64,000 nucleotides of DNA from Fodinicola feengrottensis (GCF_010993775.1 NZ_WOTO01000050.1:1-64000); one strand, 5' to 3'; shown: positions 26,660-36,840, counted from the first letter of the stretch. Program-made: numbers and translations. Notes: generated from the sequence alone by a model not told the origin.

Positions 26660-28150
26660 GTGGCAGGTAATCAGACATCACCGGTCGATCGCCGCTGGGC
26701 GACACGCGTTACGCAGCGCATGCCCGTCATTCTGCTCGCGGGTTGTGCGACGGTCCTGGTTAGTGCGTCGGGGGCCGCGGCTGCGCAACTTCCGCTCAGT
26801 CCTCTCAACAGCCTGATATCTGCGGCATATGTGGATGCGCCAGCCGCTCCAACGCCTGGGGTTCCGAACCCGGGGACCACCGTCCCGCCGGTTCCGGTGC
26901 TGCCGGACGGCAGCATTCTCACGCCGCCGACAGGACTACCTGCGCCGCCGCCGGTCCCTGCTGTCGTGAATACCGTGCAAGCCCAGCAGGCCGCCGTTGA
27001 GGCGCTATCTGAGCAGCTGACGCAGCTCAAGGCGGATCTGGCAGGCAAGCAAGAGGCGGTGGGCGCCGCCTATCAGCGGTGGTCGTCCGCGTCCGAGGCA
27101 TACCGCTTATTCATAAGTGGCACGTCAGCGAACCAGCAGATGCCGTACCTGAGCATGCTGGGCGACGGGCCGGTCGACGTCTCGACTGCGCGGCGCCAGC
27201 TGACCTTCGATGCCGACTTCAACGCGGCCGCGCAGGCGGTCGTGCAAACTGGCCAGGGGTATGCCGAGGCGTACGCGGACGCTGCGGCGGTTCAGGCCCA
27301 GCAGGCTGCGCTGCAAAAGCACTTCAACAGCCAGAGCGCCGCCCTGAAGACGCTGCAGACGGCATACGCATCCCAGCTCGCCGCCGCGACGGTTTCTATG
27401 GATACTTTCAACCTCCAGCTGGGCGATCAGTATTTGTCCGCCCTCGGTCCGGGCGGCGCGGCCGCACCGGCCGCCCTGCAGGCAGTCGCATTCGCGCTAG
27501 CCCAGCAAGGCAAGCCGTACGTCTTTGGCGCGTCGGGCACGGATTCCTATGACTGTTCGAGCCTGGTGCAGGAGTCATACCGGTACGCGGGGATTTCGCT
27601 GCCGCGTACAGCCCGGCCGCAATGGCGTATCACCCGGCCGGTGCAGGTCGACGCGCTTTTGCCCGGTGACCTGCTTTTCTTCGCCACAGACCGGAATAAC
27701 TGGGACAGTATCCACCACGTCGCGATCTATCTCGGCAACGGCAAGATGATCCACGCGCCGCAATCCGGTGACGTGGTCCGGATCGCGCCAGTCTGGTGGG
27801 CCGAGTTCTTCGGCGCCACCAGAGTGGTCGGCGCGGTGCCGCCGGGCCAATCCGGAACCATTCCGACAATCCCTTCCGGTGGCGGAGGCCCGTCGCAGGG
27901 CAGTCAAACCGGGCCGCCCGTGAGCAAACCGCCAGTGCGTAAATCTCCGGTCACCAAACCGCCAGTGAGCAAACCCCCGGGTACGCCGTCAACGCCGACC
28001 AAACCTTCTACGCCGCCGGCATCGGTCCCGCCGTCTGACAGGCCTAACAAACCGCCTGCTAAAACACCAACCGAGACGGCGCCGCCCAAGGTCCCCATCC
28101 TGACCGAGCTCCAGCGGCTTCTTCTCGGCCTTACGACACCCCTGCGATGA
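26660..28150 (+). CDS. Secreted NlpC/P60 peptidoglycan hydrolase
   Basis: GTG 26660 has GGAGG five bases upstream; the longer open frame before it belongs to the ferritin ghost. The N-terminal signal anchor reads PVILLAGCATVLVSASGAA. A Pro-rich stretch, then a helical coiled-coil region (QAQQAAVEALSEQLTQLKAD) precede the NlpC/P60 domain with YDCSSLVQESYRYAG (catalytic Cys), HHVAIYLGNG (His) and MIHAPQSG. The C-terminal 100 residues are Pro/Lys repeats (SKPPVRKSPVTKPPVSKPP), a likely wall-spanning tail. About 496 residues, intact. It resembles RipA-like endopeptidases that cut stem peptides. Confidence 0.88.
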   Translation: MAGNQTSPVDRRWATRVTQRMPVILLAGCATVLVSASGAAAAQLPLSPLNSLISAAYVDAPAAPTPGVPNPGTTVPPVPVLPDGSILTPPTGLPAPPPVPAVVNTVQAQQAAVEALSEQLTQLKADLAGKQEAVGAAYQRWSSASEAYRLFISGTSANQQMPYLSMLGDGPVDVSTARRQLTFDADFNAAAQAVVQTGQGYAEAYADAAAVQAQQAALQKHFNSQSAALKTLQTAYASQLAAATVSMDTFNLQLGDQYLSALGPGGAAAPAALQAVAFALAQQGKPYVFGASGTDSYDCSSLVQESYRYAGISLPRTARPQWRITRPVQVDALLPGDLLFFATDRNNWDSIHHVAIYLGNGKMIHAPQSGDVVRIAPVWWAEFFGATRVVGAVPPGQSGTIPTIPSGGGGPSQGSQTGPPVSKPPVRKSPVTKPPVSKPPGTPSTPTKPSTPPASVPPSDRPNKPPAKTPTETAPPKVPILTELQRLLLGLTTPLR

Positions 28151-29135
28151 CAATGTCCTTATCCCCGATCCGCGCGTGCTGGGCCAGGGCGGCGAAGTGC
28201 CATGCCGGCAGTTTCCGGGCCCATCGGAGGTTCGACCGCGAACACCCGCGCAGAGCGATCTTCTGCGGGAGACCGCGGATTAGGTTTCAGACGGAGGCGT
28301 AAGAATGACGGCGGCGAGCCATTGCGATCATCGAGCACGTCGATTTGCGGGGATACGTCCATCGTGGAAAAGGCAGTCTTAGAACGGATCCAAGTCGACT
28401 TGTCGGTGTAACCACGATGCCGGGTAGGTGACGTCCGGGGCCAATAAATTCAGCAGCGCAGAAATGTTGCCGCCCCGCGACGCTGTCAAGAACGCGGAGA
28501 TGTTCTGTCGTCAAGAGCTGATCTACGGAAGGGTTTCCGTGCAGCCGTTCTCGGGGTCGACTCGCTAGCCTTTTCAGGAAGAGGGTGATCGGTCGAGTAC
28601 CTGACCCACCTCCTCGAACGGGACTCGAAAAGGTCGTGTAAACGAAGGCAACTCTTTGGGCTGGAGGCAGCCGATCGAGCACCCAGTAAGGGGCGGCCTA
28701 CCGATTCGGCGAGTAGAAATTCATTGTCGGTCGGCGACCGGAGACGCGAGAGTGGCATTGGCGCGATCGTCAGTCAGAAAGACCTCGCGACGCCTTTTCT
28801 CACGCGCAGCTGGTCGAGACATTGCCGAGCTGTCACAGTGGGAAACCAGCCACCGGTGCCCGACGAGCAGACCGCCAAACCGCAGACACAAGTGTCCGTT
28901 GACAATGGTGATGACAAGGTGAATCGGATCCCCCACGTCGTGAAATTCTTCGCGTCAGGTGAGAACGTGTCAAAGCGGTACGGACACCGCTGGCGGTTAT
29001 CGAGCCCGCGGACTTCCCTTTTCTTGAGCTGATGCGGCGGGCACGACGAGGAACGGATCCGGGCCAGCATCGCGGCGGGATCCGGGCGGCTTGTGGGTAA
29101 GGCAGCCGAGCCAGCGATCCTGTGTTTTCAGGGGG
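28151..29135. other. Intergenic region, nothing recognised
   Basis: Almost 1 kb between the hydrolase and P450 genes. Six-frame reading gives only short or compositionally odd frames. One minus-strand frame (28682-28287) has some protein-like stretches but no start signal and no family. Only the MerR-type promoter at its right edge is supported. Confidence 0.45.
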
Positions 29136-29167
29136 TTGACCTTGCCCCTGGGGCAGGGTTCGAGCAT
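29136..29167 (+). promoter_or_regulatory. MerR-type promoter and operator for the P450-MerR pair
   Basis: TTGACC at 29136 is a good -35 box. A dyad, CCTTGCCCC-T-GGGGCAGGG at 29140-29158 (8 of 9 pairs), fills the spacer, and a weak -10 (GAGCAT, 29162-29167) follows after 20 bases. A dyad inside an overlong 19-20-base spacer is the hallmark of promoters activated by MerR-family proteins, and a MerR gene is the second gene of the transcript. Confidence 0.7.
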
Positions 29168-29225
29168 GTCAGTCGTCGTACGGATGACGCCGTACTTCCG
29201 ATGGCTGACAGAGACAGGATTTCCG

Positions 29226-30413
29226 ATGAATATTCCCCAGGACGCGGTAAAGCTGCCGACCGAGCGGTCGCCCCGATGCCCATTCGACCCGCCCGCCGGA
29301 CTGGCCGGGCTACGCGAGCGGCCGGTGCGCCGGATGTTGTTCCCCGATGGTCATCTGGGCTGGCTGGTGACCGGGCACGCGCAGGTACGCGCGGTGCTGG
29401 CGGACCCACGGTTCAGCTCCCGACACGAGCTTGGCCATTATCCGCTCGCCGACATCGGGACGCTGCGTCCGGCGCCGCCCGGGACGCTGACCGCGATGGA
29501 CGCGCCTGAGCACACGCGTTTTCGTCGGCTGCTGGTCGGGCGGTTCACCGTACGACGAATGCGCCAGCTCACCGACCGGCTCGTAGAGATCTGCGGAGAC
29601 CATCTCGACGCGATGGAGCAGCACGGTTCACCAACGGATCTGGTGGCGGCGTACGCGCAGCCGGTACCGGCGCTGATGATCTGCGAGCTGCTGGGTGTCC
29701 CGTACGCCGACCGGGAGGCGTTTCAGCGCCACATCTCGGTGCTGTCCGGGGTGGACACGTCTGTGGAGGATCAGTACGCGGCGTACCAGGCCATGATCGA
29801 CTACCTGGCCGGGCTGGTGGTGGCCAAGCGGGCCGCTCCGACCGACGACGTGTTGAGCGAGCTGACGGCGAGCGACCTGACCGACACCGAGCTGGCCGGG
29901 GTGGCGACGTTCCTGCTGGGTGCGGGTTTTCGACACACGACGATGAACATGCTCTCGCTCGGCACGTACGCGCTGCTCAGCCACCCCGAGCAGGCGGCGC
30001 TGCTCCGGGCCGAGCCGGAGCTCGCCGCAGGCACGGTCGAGGAGCTGCTGCGCTATCTGACCATCGCGCATACCGGCGCCCGGTACGCGATCGCCGATGT
30101 CGAGCTGGACGGCGAGCTGGTCCGGGCCGGCGAGACGGTCGCGATCTCCCTCGCCGCGGCCAACCGCGATCCGGACAAGTACTCAGATCCGGACCGGCTG
30201 GACGTACGCCGGCAGACGAGCGGCCAGCTGGCGTTTGGGCAGGGCATCCACCAGTGCCTCGGCCAGCAGCTGGCGCGGACCGAGCTGCGGGTGGCGTTGC
30301 CGGCCCTGTTCGCCAGATTCCCGGACCTGCGCCTGGCCGTACCGGCCGAGGAGGTGCCGCTGCGCCAAGGGACGGACATCTACGGTGTGCAGCGCCTGCC
30401 GGTGGCATGGTAG
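29226..30413 (+). CDS. Cytochrome P450
   Basis: ATG 29226 has AGGA nine bases upstream. Landmarks are the B-C region (SRHELGHYP), the I helix FLLGAGFRHTTMNML, the K-helix ELLRYL (ExxR), and the heme loop LAFGQGIHQCLGQQLA with the axial Cys. 395 residues, intact and of normal bacterial length. In the I helix the acid before Thr (usually G-x-D/E-T-T) is His (GFRHTT), which should alter proton delivery and suggests an unusual reaction or a tailoring role. It is a soluble enzyme needing ferredoxin partners, none of which is nearby. Controlled by the MerR-type promoter upstream. Confidence 0.92.
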   Translation: MNIPQDAVKLPTERSPRCPFDPPAGLAGLRERPVRRMLFPDGHLGWLVTGHAQVRAVLADPRFSSRHELGHYPLADIGTLRPAPPGTLTAMDAPEHTRFRRLLVGRFTVRRMRQLTDRLVEICGDHLDAMEQHGSPTDLVAAYAQPVPALMICELLGVPYADREAFQRHISVLSGVDTSVEDQYAAYQAMIDYLAGLVVAKRAAPTDDVLSELTASDLTDTELAGVATFLLGAGFRHTTMNMLSLGTYALLSHPEQAALLRAEPELAAGTVEELLRYLTIAHTGARYAIADVELDGELVRAGETVAISLAAANRDPDKYSDPDRLDVRRQTSGQLAFGQGIHQCLGQQLARTELRVALPALFARFPDLRLAVPAEEVPLRQGTDIYGVQRLPVAW

Positions 30414-30450
30414 TGCTGCGTCACCAAAAACGAGAGGGACCCAGACGCGC

Positions 30451-31181
30451 ATGATCACCATCGGCCAGCTCGCCGCGTCCGCCGGCTGCACAGTCAAGGC
30501 CGTTCGCCACTACCACGAGCGTGGCCTGCTGCCGGAGCCCGAGCGTGACGCGTCGGGCTATCGGCGCTACGGCGCAGAGCACGCGATCGCGTTGATCAAG
30601 ATCCGGACACTCGCCGAAGCCGGCGTGCCGCTGTCCCGGGTGAAGGAGCTGCTGGCCGCCGGCGAAGACCAGTTCGCCGCGGCCATCGCCGACATCGAAA
30701 GCACGTTGCGCACCCGTATTCGGCGGCTGGAGCGCACCAGACAACAGGTCGCGCGGCTGCGGGCCGCGACGAGCTGTTCGTGTCGACCGAGATCGCCGAC
30801 TACCTGCGGCAGCTGGAGGAACTCGGCCTCAGCGAGCGTGGCATACGGATCGAACGCGACCTCTGGATCCTCATGCACACCGTCTCGCCGCACGACGCCG
30901 CCAGCTGGATCGCCGACAAGCTGACCGCGATGGCCGACCCCGAGTTCCGCGAGATCTACCGTGCATACGACACCGCCTACGACTGGCCAGCCGCCGACCC
31001 GCGGCTGCCGGCGCTGGCCGACCGTACACGCCGCTGGCTACTGATCCAACCGCCCAGCCCGGACCACCCGGCACCGGCCGCCGACCCGATAATCGTCCGG
31101 ATGATCCGTAAGGATGGCCCGGCCACATCGCCCAGTTGGCGCCGACTCGACGAGCTACTCAGCAATCTGCCCGTGGATTGA
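30451..31181 (+). CDS. MerR family transcriptional regulator (one frameshift)
   Basis: ATG 30451 follows GAGAGGGA. The winged HTH reads MITIGQLAASAGCTVKAVRH, then YHERGLLPEPERDASGYRRY, a standard MerR opening. The coiled-coil dimer helix includes ADIESTLRTRIRRLERTRQQ. Near 30770 one base is missing, and the effector-binding C-terminal part continues LFVSTEIADYLRQLEELGL to the end LLSNLPVD. About 243 residues in all. It lies 37 bases after the P450 gene and probably acts on the dyad promoter at 29136-29167. The ligand is unknown. Confidence 0.85.
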
Positions 31182-31297
31182 CACCAGGCACGTACCTCGC
31201 AAGCGGATCCGCCGGCGACGGTCACGGCCAAACTACAGCTCCTTCGGTGTTCTTAATCTCCGACATCACCCGGGGCGGGTGTTTCCCTCACATCCGT

Positions 31298-31381
31298 GCC
31301 CTCCACGACCCGGTCGGTGATCGTGGAGATCGTCGTTTTGGATACCTCGGCGCCGTACACCTCGGCCAGATGCGGCAGACC
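31298..31381 (-). mobile_element. IS256-family transposase fragment
   Basis: A minus-strand frame encodes HLAEVYGAEVSKTTISTITD followed by RVVEG, which is the conserved block of IS256/Mutator transposases just after the zinc-binding-like region. The rest of the frame is not transposase-like and the element ends were not found, so it is only a small relic. The neighbouring 31182-32110 shows no other gene. Confidence 0.65.
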
Positions 31382-31978
31382 TCGCCGGTGCCGGGGCACG
31401 ACCAGTGGGTGCTCGGAACAGGCGCCGCCGACTACCGCATCGTTCTTGCCGCGCGCCGCCCAGCTGTGACGCGAGGTGCAAAACGTGGCGTTGTGGGCCG
31501 TCCAGGTCGCGGCCATGTGGAAGGTCGACAGAGAGACGCTGGCTGTTTCTTGGTTCGCCGAGGCGGGAAGTCGCCCGTGCGCAGATCGAGGCCGGGGTCG
31601 AGTGATTCTCGGTTCTGTTGGACCGTGACTCACGATGACGATCACCGTGTCGTGACTGGCAAGCCGCGTCCGGGCTCGGCGCCGCCGTCGCGTACGAGGT
31701 TAGTGTTTACGGCGCGGGAAACCCGCGAGAATTCGTGGCGAGGTCTTCCTGGGCATCATCCATGGCAAAACGTTCTCGGCTCAGGTCATGAACACGTACT
31801 CTTTCAGTGGCTTAACGTCAAACGTGGGTGGCGCGCAGGTGTGCGGGCTGCGCTGGTCGTTCGTGGTCAGCGTCTTTGGTGCGGTCAGAACAAGAGCCAG
31901 CTCGTCTAGACCAGAGACCGGAATATTCCGAAATCCCTGGTATCCGGCTGCGCCCAGCGTCCTCAGATTTTCCTTTAT

Positions 31979-32003
31979 GGCGGCGCCATAGCTTGGCGCC
32001 GCC
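31979..32003. terminator. Perfect 9-bp hairpin downstream of the Tat cassette
   Basis: GGCGGCGCC, loop ATAGCTT, then GGCGCCGCC. It lies about 110 bases past the stop of the minus-strand TatB gene, where a terminator for that operon is expected. No U run follows on either strand. Confidence 0.45.
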
Positions 32004-32110
32004 CTGTGTACAACTCCGCCGTCGGACTCAGGTGCTGGCTGGATCGGCGCGGGCTTGCCCGTGGTCCGGCGCAGGGGTGGCCTTTGTTAGTGGGATCGGG
32101 GTGTCGGCGG

Positions 32111-32416
32111 TCAGGGCCGCGGCAGCTTCGTCCATTCCTCCCAAGGCATCTCGCAGCGGACCGAGCAGGGCATCTCGTCGTCGTCGTCGGTCAGGAGGTG
32201 TTTGCGGACGAACGTACGCGGGTTCAGGTCGGTCACGTCCAGGTCGACACCGAGCTCTTGCTGGAGCTGTGTGTTTGCCGTACGAGCCATGTCTCTTGCG
32301 CCGCGTAGCAGCCGAGCTGCGCTTTCGATCAAGCCCGGTAGCCGCTGGGGACCGACCACCAGCATCGCTACCACCAACAGCAGGATGACCTTGGTGAAAT
32401 CCAGGTTGTCCAACAC
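32111..32416 (-). CDS. tatB: Sec-independent translocase subunit TatB-like
   Basis: GTG 32416 opens VLDNLDFTKVILLLVVAMLV. One N-terminal helix, then the hinge VVGPQRLPGLIESAARLL, then an amphipathic helix (ARDMARTANTQLQQELGVDL) and an acidic tail. That is the TatA/TatB layout; length (101 aa) and the PxxLP hinge fit TatB better. It follows a Tat-signal protein, DUF4331 and a His-rich gene on the same strand with a 155-base gap to the latter. It may be a dedicated copy serving those proteins. Confidence 0.8.
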   Translation of the reverse strand: MLDNLDFTKVILLLVVAMLVVGPQRLPGLIESAARLLRGARDMARTANTQLQQELGVDLDVTDLNPRTFVRKHLLTDDDDEMPCSVRCEMPWEEWTKLPRP

Positions 32417-32570
32417 CGACCTACTCGCTTCCCGTCGAAGAGCGCACGTTTGTCATTGCCCAGCGCCGCCGTCGAGAGCGGTCGGCCTACCGAGAATGTG
32501 CACGGTCAGCGGCCTTTTAGGTGGTTGCTCGTGGGAACGGCGTGTTGATCGTTGTCGGCAAACGGATTTC

Positions 32571-32958
32571 CTACTCTGGCCAGTTGGCGAAGGCGACCTG
32601 CCCTCCAGTGATGTGCACCGGCAGGGTTGGTGTTTCGCCGCGTCGAAGGTAGGCCTCGTACGGACCGGCGGCGAGTTCGAAGAACACCGCAGAGTGCACC
32701 ACCTGACCATCAGGCGCGCGGCGTGGCACTACCGCGACATGTGGCCGGGGAACAGCATCAGGCCCGCGACGTGAAGACGCCTCCTGCTCGCTGGTACGGG
32801 TGCGGATCTCGACTTCCATGCCTTCCAGTTCGGAGGGCATGTCCAATACGAGGGCGCCGATGTCGCCGCCGATATCCAGGACGACAGACAGGCCTTTTCC
32901 CGCATGTGGGTTTCTCGGTCGTCGGATGGTGATGGTGGTGTTCGACGACGTCGGTCAT
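32571..32958 (-). CDS. Small protein with His-rich N-terminus (one frameshift)
   Basis: ATG 32958 overlaps the stop of the DUF4331 gene (ATGA). The N-terminus is MTDVVEHHHHHPTTEKPTCG, with five adjacent His and a Cys, suggesting metal binding. An indel near 32890 leads to the conserved part: VVLDIGGDIGALVLDMPSEL, EGMEVEIRTR, then HVAVVPRRAPDGQVVHSAVF and a C-terminal PVHITGGQVAFANW. I recall similar short actinobacterial proteins without function. About 128 residues, no signal peptide. Translational coupling to DUF4331 implies joint action. Confidence 0.7.
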
Positions 32959-34333
32959 GACGCGGCCGGAATACCGGGTTTGGTTTGGTAGCCGCCAGCG
33001 GGTGTACCCAGGTACGGGAAGGTAGCCAAGTAGTCAGAGTTGGTGTTACTGGTGCCGTCTTTGATCGCCGAGGTCGCGCCGTCAGGGGTGAAGGTCGGGT
33101 CCACCAGGGGAATGGTGAGGCCGGCGATCGCGCGCAGTTCGACGGTGACGACATCATCGAAGACGCGGCGTCCGTTGGGGAATCCGGCGGCGTCGCCAGC
33201 CACCAGCCCGAGTGGGTTAGGGGAGCTGGCCGGTGGGACAGCGACGTTGAGGCGCAGCATGTCTGCCTGGGTAGTTCCGGTGTAGTTCTGGAATCCGGGC
33301 ACAACGCCTTTGGGAATGCCGGTGAGCAGGATCGCGGCAAGGTCGGCGCGGGGTTTGGTGTATGCGGCCAGTTTCGGGAACACCCCGGGGTAGAGCACCG
33401 GCAGAAGTCCCGCAAGTTCGGGTTTGATGACGTACGGGGCGTATTTGCGGTCGTCGTGGGGCTGGCGTCGGTTCCACTGGTCTTTTTCGGCCATAGGGAC
33501 GATGACTTCGTTGAATAGTGGGTTTCCCAGTCGTGAGACCTGTTTGTACGAGCCGTGCCAGATCGATCCCAGCAGGTCGTCCAGCAAGTGGGACTGTTGG
33601 CGGCTGGCGGTGGCCCACACCCCGATGACGGACTTGGGGTCCATAACGTCGGTTGGCTTGCGGCCGTTGCGAACCAGATCGGTGATGGGGACCTGGAGCG
33701 CGATGCTGTGGACGTTGAGGCCCTGCAGGCCGTTGACGCCCGGGGCGGCCGCGGACGGGATCAAGTGCGCCATTTCGAACGGTCGCAGCGTACCGAGGTC
33801 GAAGATACTCCCGAGGTCAACGAAAAATCCGTCGGCTCGCTGGCCAGCGAACACCCGGCCGCCAGATCCGAGACTGTGGACCGCCTGGCTCGCCAGCGAG
33901 GTGTAGTTCGGGGTGCTGCGTGGGCCGATGTTCACCGGCGGCACAGACAAGTTGCGGCCAAGGGTTTGGCTACGGCCGTGTTCGACGCGGGTAACGGTGT
34001 ACGACTGCGGGCGGTTCCAGGTCTGGTCACTCAGCGACGCGATCGGCCCGGTGTTGTAGAGGAACGTCTTCTTGTTGCGGATCGTGGTGTGGAAACGGAA
34101 CTGGTACGTGATGTCCGCGGCAGCCGTGCCATTGTTGGAAACGTGGATCTCATACAGCACGTCGTCCCCGAAAACTCGTAGAAGTTCGGGCCACCGTAAG
34201 GATTCTGGAACGGCAGGAAGTTAGCGATCAGGGTGACGGTGTCCGACTTGTCAGGGCTGACAAACGCATACACATCAGTATTGTCGGCGACCGGGTCCTT
34301 GGAGATTTCAGGCGCTTCGCGATGCGAGGACAT
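32955..34333 (-). CDS. DUF4331 family protein (one frameshift)
   Basis: ATG 34333 opens MSSHREAPEISKDPVADNTD, the standard DUF4331 start. An indel near 34165 is bridged by EFSGDD and VLYEIHVSNNGTAAADITY. The body includes SVPPVNIGPRSTPNYTSLA, QVPITDLVRNG and the C-terminal VTVELRAIAGLTIPLVDPTF. About 459 residues. DUF4331 proteins are predicted beta-rich and have no established activity. No signal peptide is present, although a Tat-signal protein precedes it by 72 bases. Confidence 0.85.
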
Positions 34334-34405
34334 AACGTATCAGTTCCTTGTCGAGAGAAGGGCAGCGAATGACATCGAGAAACGATGCGTTGAGCACGGT
34401 GAAAT

Positions 34406-34696
34406 TCAGACCGCTCCAGATGCGGCTTCACCAGCGAGCTGACGAGCCAACTCCGGATTGGTAACCAACACTTCCCGCTCGCCTACCAGAATCGCCATCT
34501 GACCGCGTCGCGCGTCCTTCACGTGCACGACGAATGATTCCGTTGCACTCGATGCGTTGTCGGTGGACTCAGTGCCGCTTGTGGCAGTGGCCTGTCCTGT
34601 CGCGCCGTCGCCGGCGGCAAGTACGACCCCGGCGGTTGCCGCAGCTCCAGCTCCTGCGAGCGCCAAGAAACCGCGACGACGCGTTGGTTCACCCAT
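34406..34696 (-). CDS. Small Tat-signal protein
   Basis: ATG 34696 has GGAGGG at seven bases; the upstream ATG at 34717 overlaps that ribosome site and is less likely. MGEPTRRRGFLALAGAGAAA is a twin-arginine signal, cleaved probably after a stretch ending VLAAGDG. The mature part is short (about 60 residues), with a conserved-looking segment FVVHVKDARRGQMAILVGER and EVLVTNPELARQLAGE. First gene of a cassette that includes DUF4331 and TatB. Function unknown. It may be a secreted partner or regulator. Confidence 0.75.
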   Translation of the reverse strand: MGEPTRRRGFLALAGAGAAATAGVVLAAGDGATGQATATSGTESTDNASSATESFVVHVKDARRGQMAILVGEREVLVTNPELARQLAGEAASGAV

Positions 34697-35315
34697 GGTC
34701 TGTCCCTCCAAGTACACACGTCAACCTCGAGAACAGGACTGTGACAATGGCAGTCCTCTCAGAACGCACGGACCTTTATAGATGGGCTCGTGCTGAGAGC
34801 GGAGCGTGCCAAAGCCAACCATCGTTCAGCAAGAGGTTCGTCGCCGAGCAAAAATTGGTTCACTATCAGAGCCCGAGAAACCTAATCGCCAATAGATTGC
34901 AAGAGGACCTCGCCCGGGATGCTCTCCGGGCCGCGTGTGGAATGTCGACAAGGTCGCAGGTACCCAGTCATCTCAGTTGCACTTGCGAGGGCGTGGAGCC
35001 TCGGACCCAACGGGGCCTGGCGACTTGTCGCAAATAGTCGACTGATCGCGTTCAGGTGACTACTGCATGTCGCGCAAAGTGAGAAAAGTGCTGCATTCGC
35101 AAGAAAAATGCCGCCAAGTCCAAACCGTCGAAGCCTTCACGCCGAATCCGGAATGTGGACTCGACGGGCCTCGGTGGGAAGGGGCGTCTCGCCATCTTTC
35201 CACATTTCACAATAAAACGGACAGAAGATACGTCCCGTCGTCGGAGCTTCTTGCGGCGGCCAGTCCGTTTGCGTTCCGTGATCACGACTGAAGGACCAAT
35301 GGAGGTTCGCAGCAC
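34697..35315. other. Divergent intergenic region, no gene seen
   Basis: About 620 bases between the minus-strand Tat cassette and the plus-strand repeat protein. It is less GC-rich than the genes around it. No frame with coding character was found. Both divergent promoters must lie here. Confidence 0.5.
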
Positions 35316-36791
35316 ATGAATGTTTGGATCACCCGAGGACTTTTCACTGCCGGCATCACCGGTGGGCTCATCTTGGGCGGCGCCGTGGCCGCCAACGCCG
35401 CGACCGCGTCGCCGATCGGCCTGGACAAGCTGGGAGCCAGCCAGCAGCAGTCCGACCACACCGGTGGCGCCACCGCGTCCGCGCCGATCTCGCTCGGCGG
35501 CGCGCACCTGGGCGCGACGACCAACAGCGGTTCGACCAGCACCAGCAGCGCCACCCACACCTCGAAGGGCAAGAAGACAACGGTCACCGCGTACCGGGCG
35601 TCCTCGTCTTCCCAGCAGCTGGGGCTGAACGTACGCCCCATCACCATCGACCCGGCTGCGATCGCCGGAGCGCACTCGCAGTACCAGCAGATGCAGGGCG
35701 GCCGGCACAGCGCCGTCGCGGGATCCAGCGAGTCCACGGTCGCCGGGCAGGCGCCGATCTCGATCGGGGGCCTGGATCTGACCGACACCACCCAGAACTC
35801 CTCGTCATCTGGCGACTCGCGGCAGTCCACCGATCGCAGGGGCGACACCCAGACGTCCACCTCGCGGCAGACTTCGGCGAACAGCAGCTCGTACGGGCTG
35901 GGCCTAGCGCCGATCACCGCCGACCCGAGCGGTGTTGTCACCAATGCGAGCGACTTCGCGGCCAGCCAGCACGGCCGGCATAGCTCGGCCACCGGCACCA
36001 GCTCGACCGACGGCGAGTTCTCCTCGCCGCTGTCGATCGGCGGACTCACCACGGCCGCACGGCAGACCTCGGCGAACACCTCGGACCGTTCCGAGTCGTA
36101 CGTCGGCCGACACAGCACGTCCGCGACCTCCGAGCACAACGAGAACGCGAGCGACACCGCAGCTGGCTTCGGCATCGGGAGCTGACCGCCAACCCGCAGG
36201 GCGACTTCCACAACGCCACCGCGGGCCTGGTCAACACCAACGGCCGGAACATCGACGGCGGCTCCGCCATCGAGAACAGTGGCTCAGCTGCCATCCCGGT
36301 GTCCTTCGACGGCGTGACCGGCGCATTCGCGCACACCCAAGCGAACAAGCACAGCACCGACTCGGTCGAGGCGAACCGGCACGGTGCTAGCAGCGAGCAC
36401 CACGCCACCAGTTCGGTCGACTCGCTGTCCGGCGCGTTCACCGGCGGCGGCTTCGCTAGCGCGCCCGGCGTCACATACGACCAGGCCGCCGAGTCGCTGT
36501 TCAGCGGCGACCGGCACGGCGTCAGCGGCAGCGTGGATCGCTCGGTGGACTTCCTGGCCACCGGCAACTCGAACTACGACGGTTTCACCGGTGTGCTGAA
36601 CCAGGCGCACCAGGACACCGCAGACAACAGCTCGACGGTCACCAACCGGCACGGCACCGACACGCAGTCGGACAGCACCGCCCGCCTCGCGCAAGGCCAC
36701 CAGCCTGCCGTTCGGGCTCGATGGCTCCTCGTTCGCCCCGCAGTACGGCTACAGCTCAGCTGACCACGACGTGTTCGGCTCGCAGCGCTAG
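35316..36791 (+). CDS. Secreted Ser/Thr/His-rich repeat protein (two frameshifts)
   Basis: ATG 35316 has GGAGG upstream and a signal peptide (RGLFTAGITGGLILGGAVAA, cut near ANA). The mature protein is low-complexity (Ser, Thr, Gly, Ala, His, Gln). It repeats the pattern GRHS or NRHG about eight times, each followed by a Ser/Thr run and often by PISIGGLDL, PITIDPAA or SFDGVTGAF. Indels near 36180 and 36690 are bridged, giving an end SSADHDVFGSQR at 36791. About 490 residues. No family was recognised. A surface or spore-type structural or metal-binding protein is possible. Confidence 0.75.
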
Positions 36792-36809
36792 TCGCAAGTG
36801 AGTCAAAGA

Positions 36810-36840
36810 GTCGGGGTGACGGCTGGTCCGTCGCCCCGAC
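36810..36840 (+). terminator. Intrinsic terminator after the repeat protein
   Basis: GTCGGGGTGACGG, loop CTGGT, then CCGTCGCCCCGAC form a 13-bp stem with one G-T pair, followed by TTCCTTATT. It is 18 bases after the stop codon. Confidence 0.75.

Noticed and set aside
28287..28682. Minus-strand 131-aa frame
   Set aside because: No start signal, no domain and no neighbour support.
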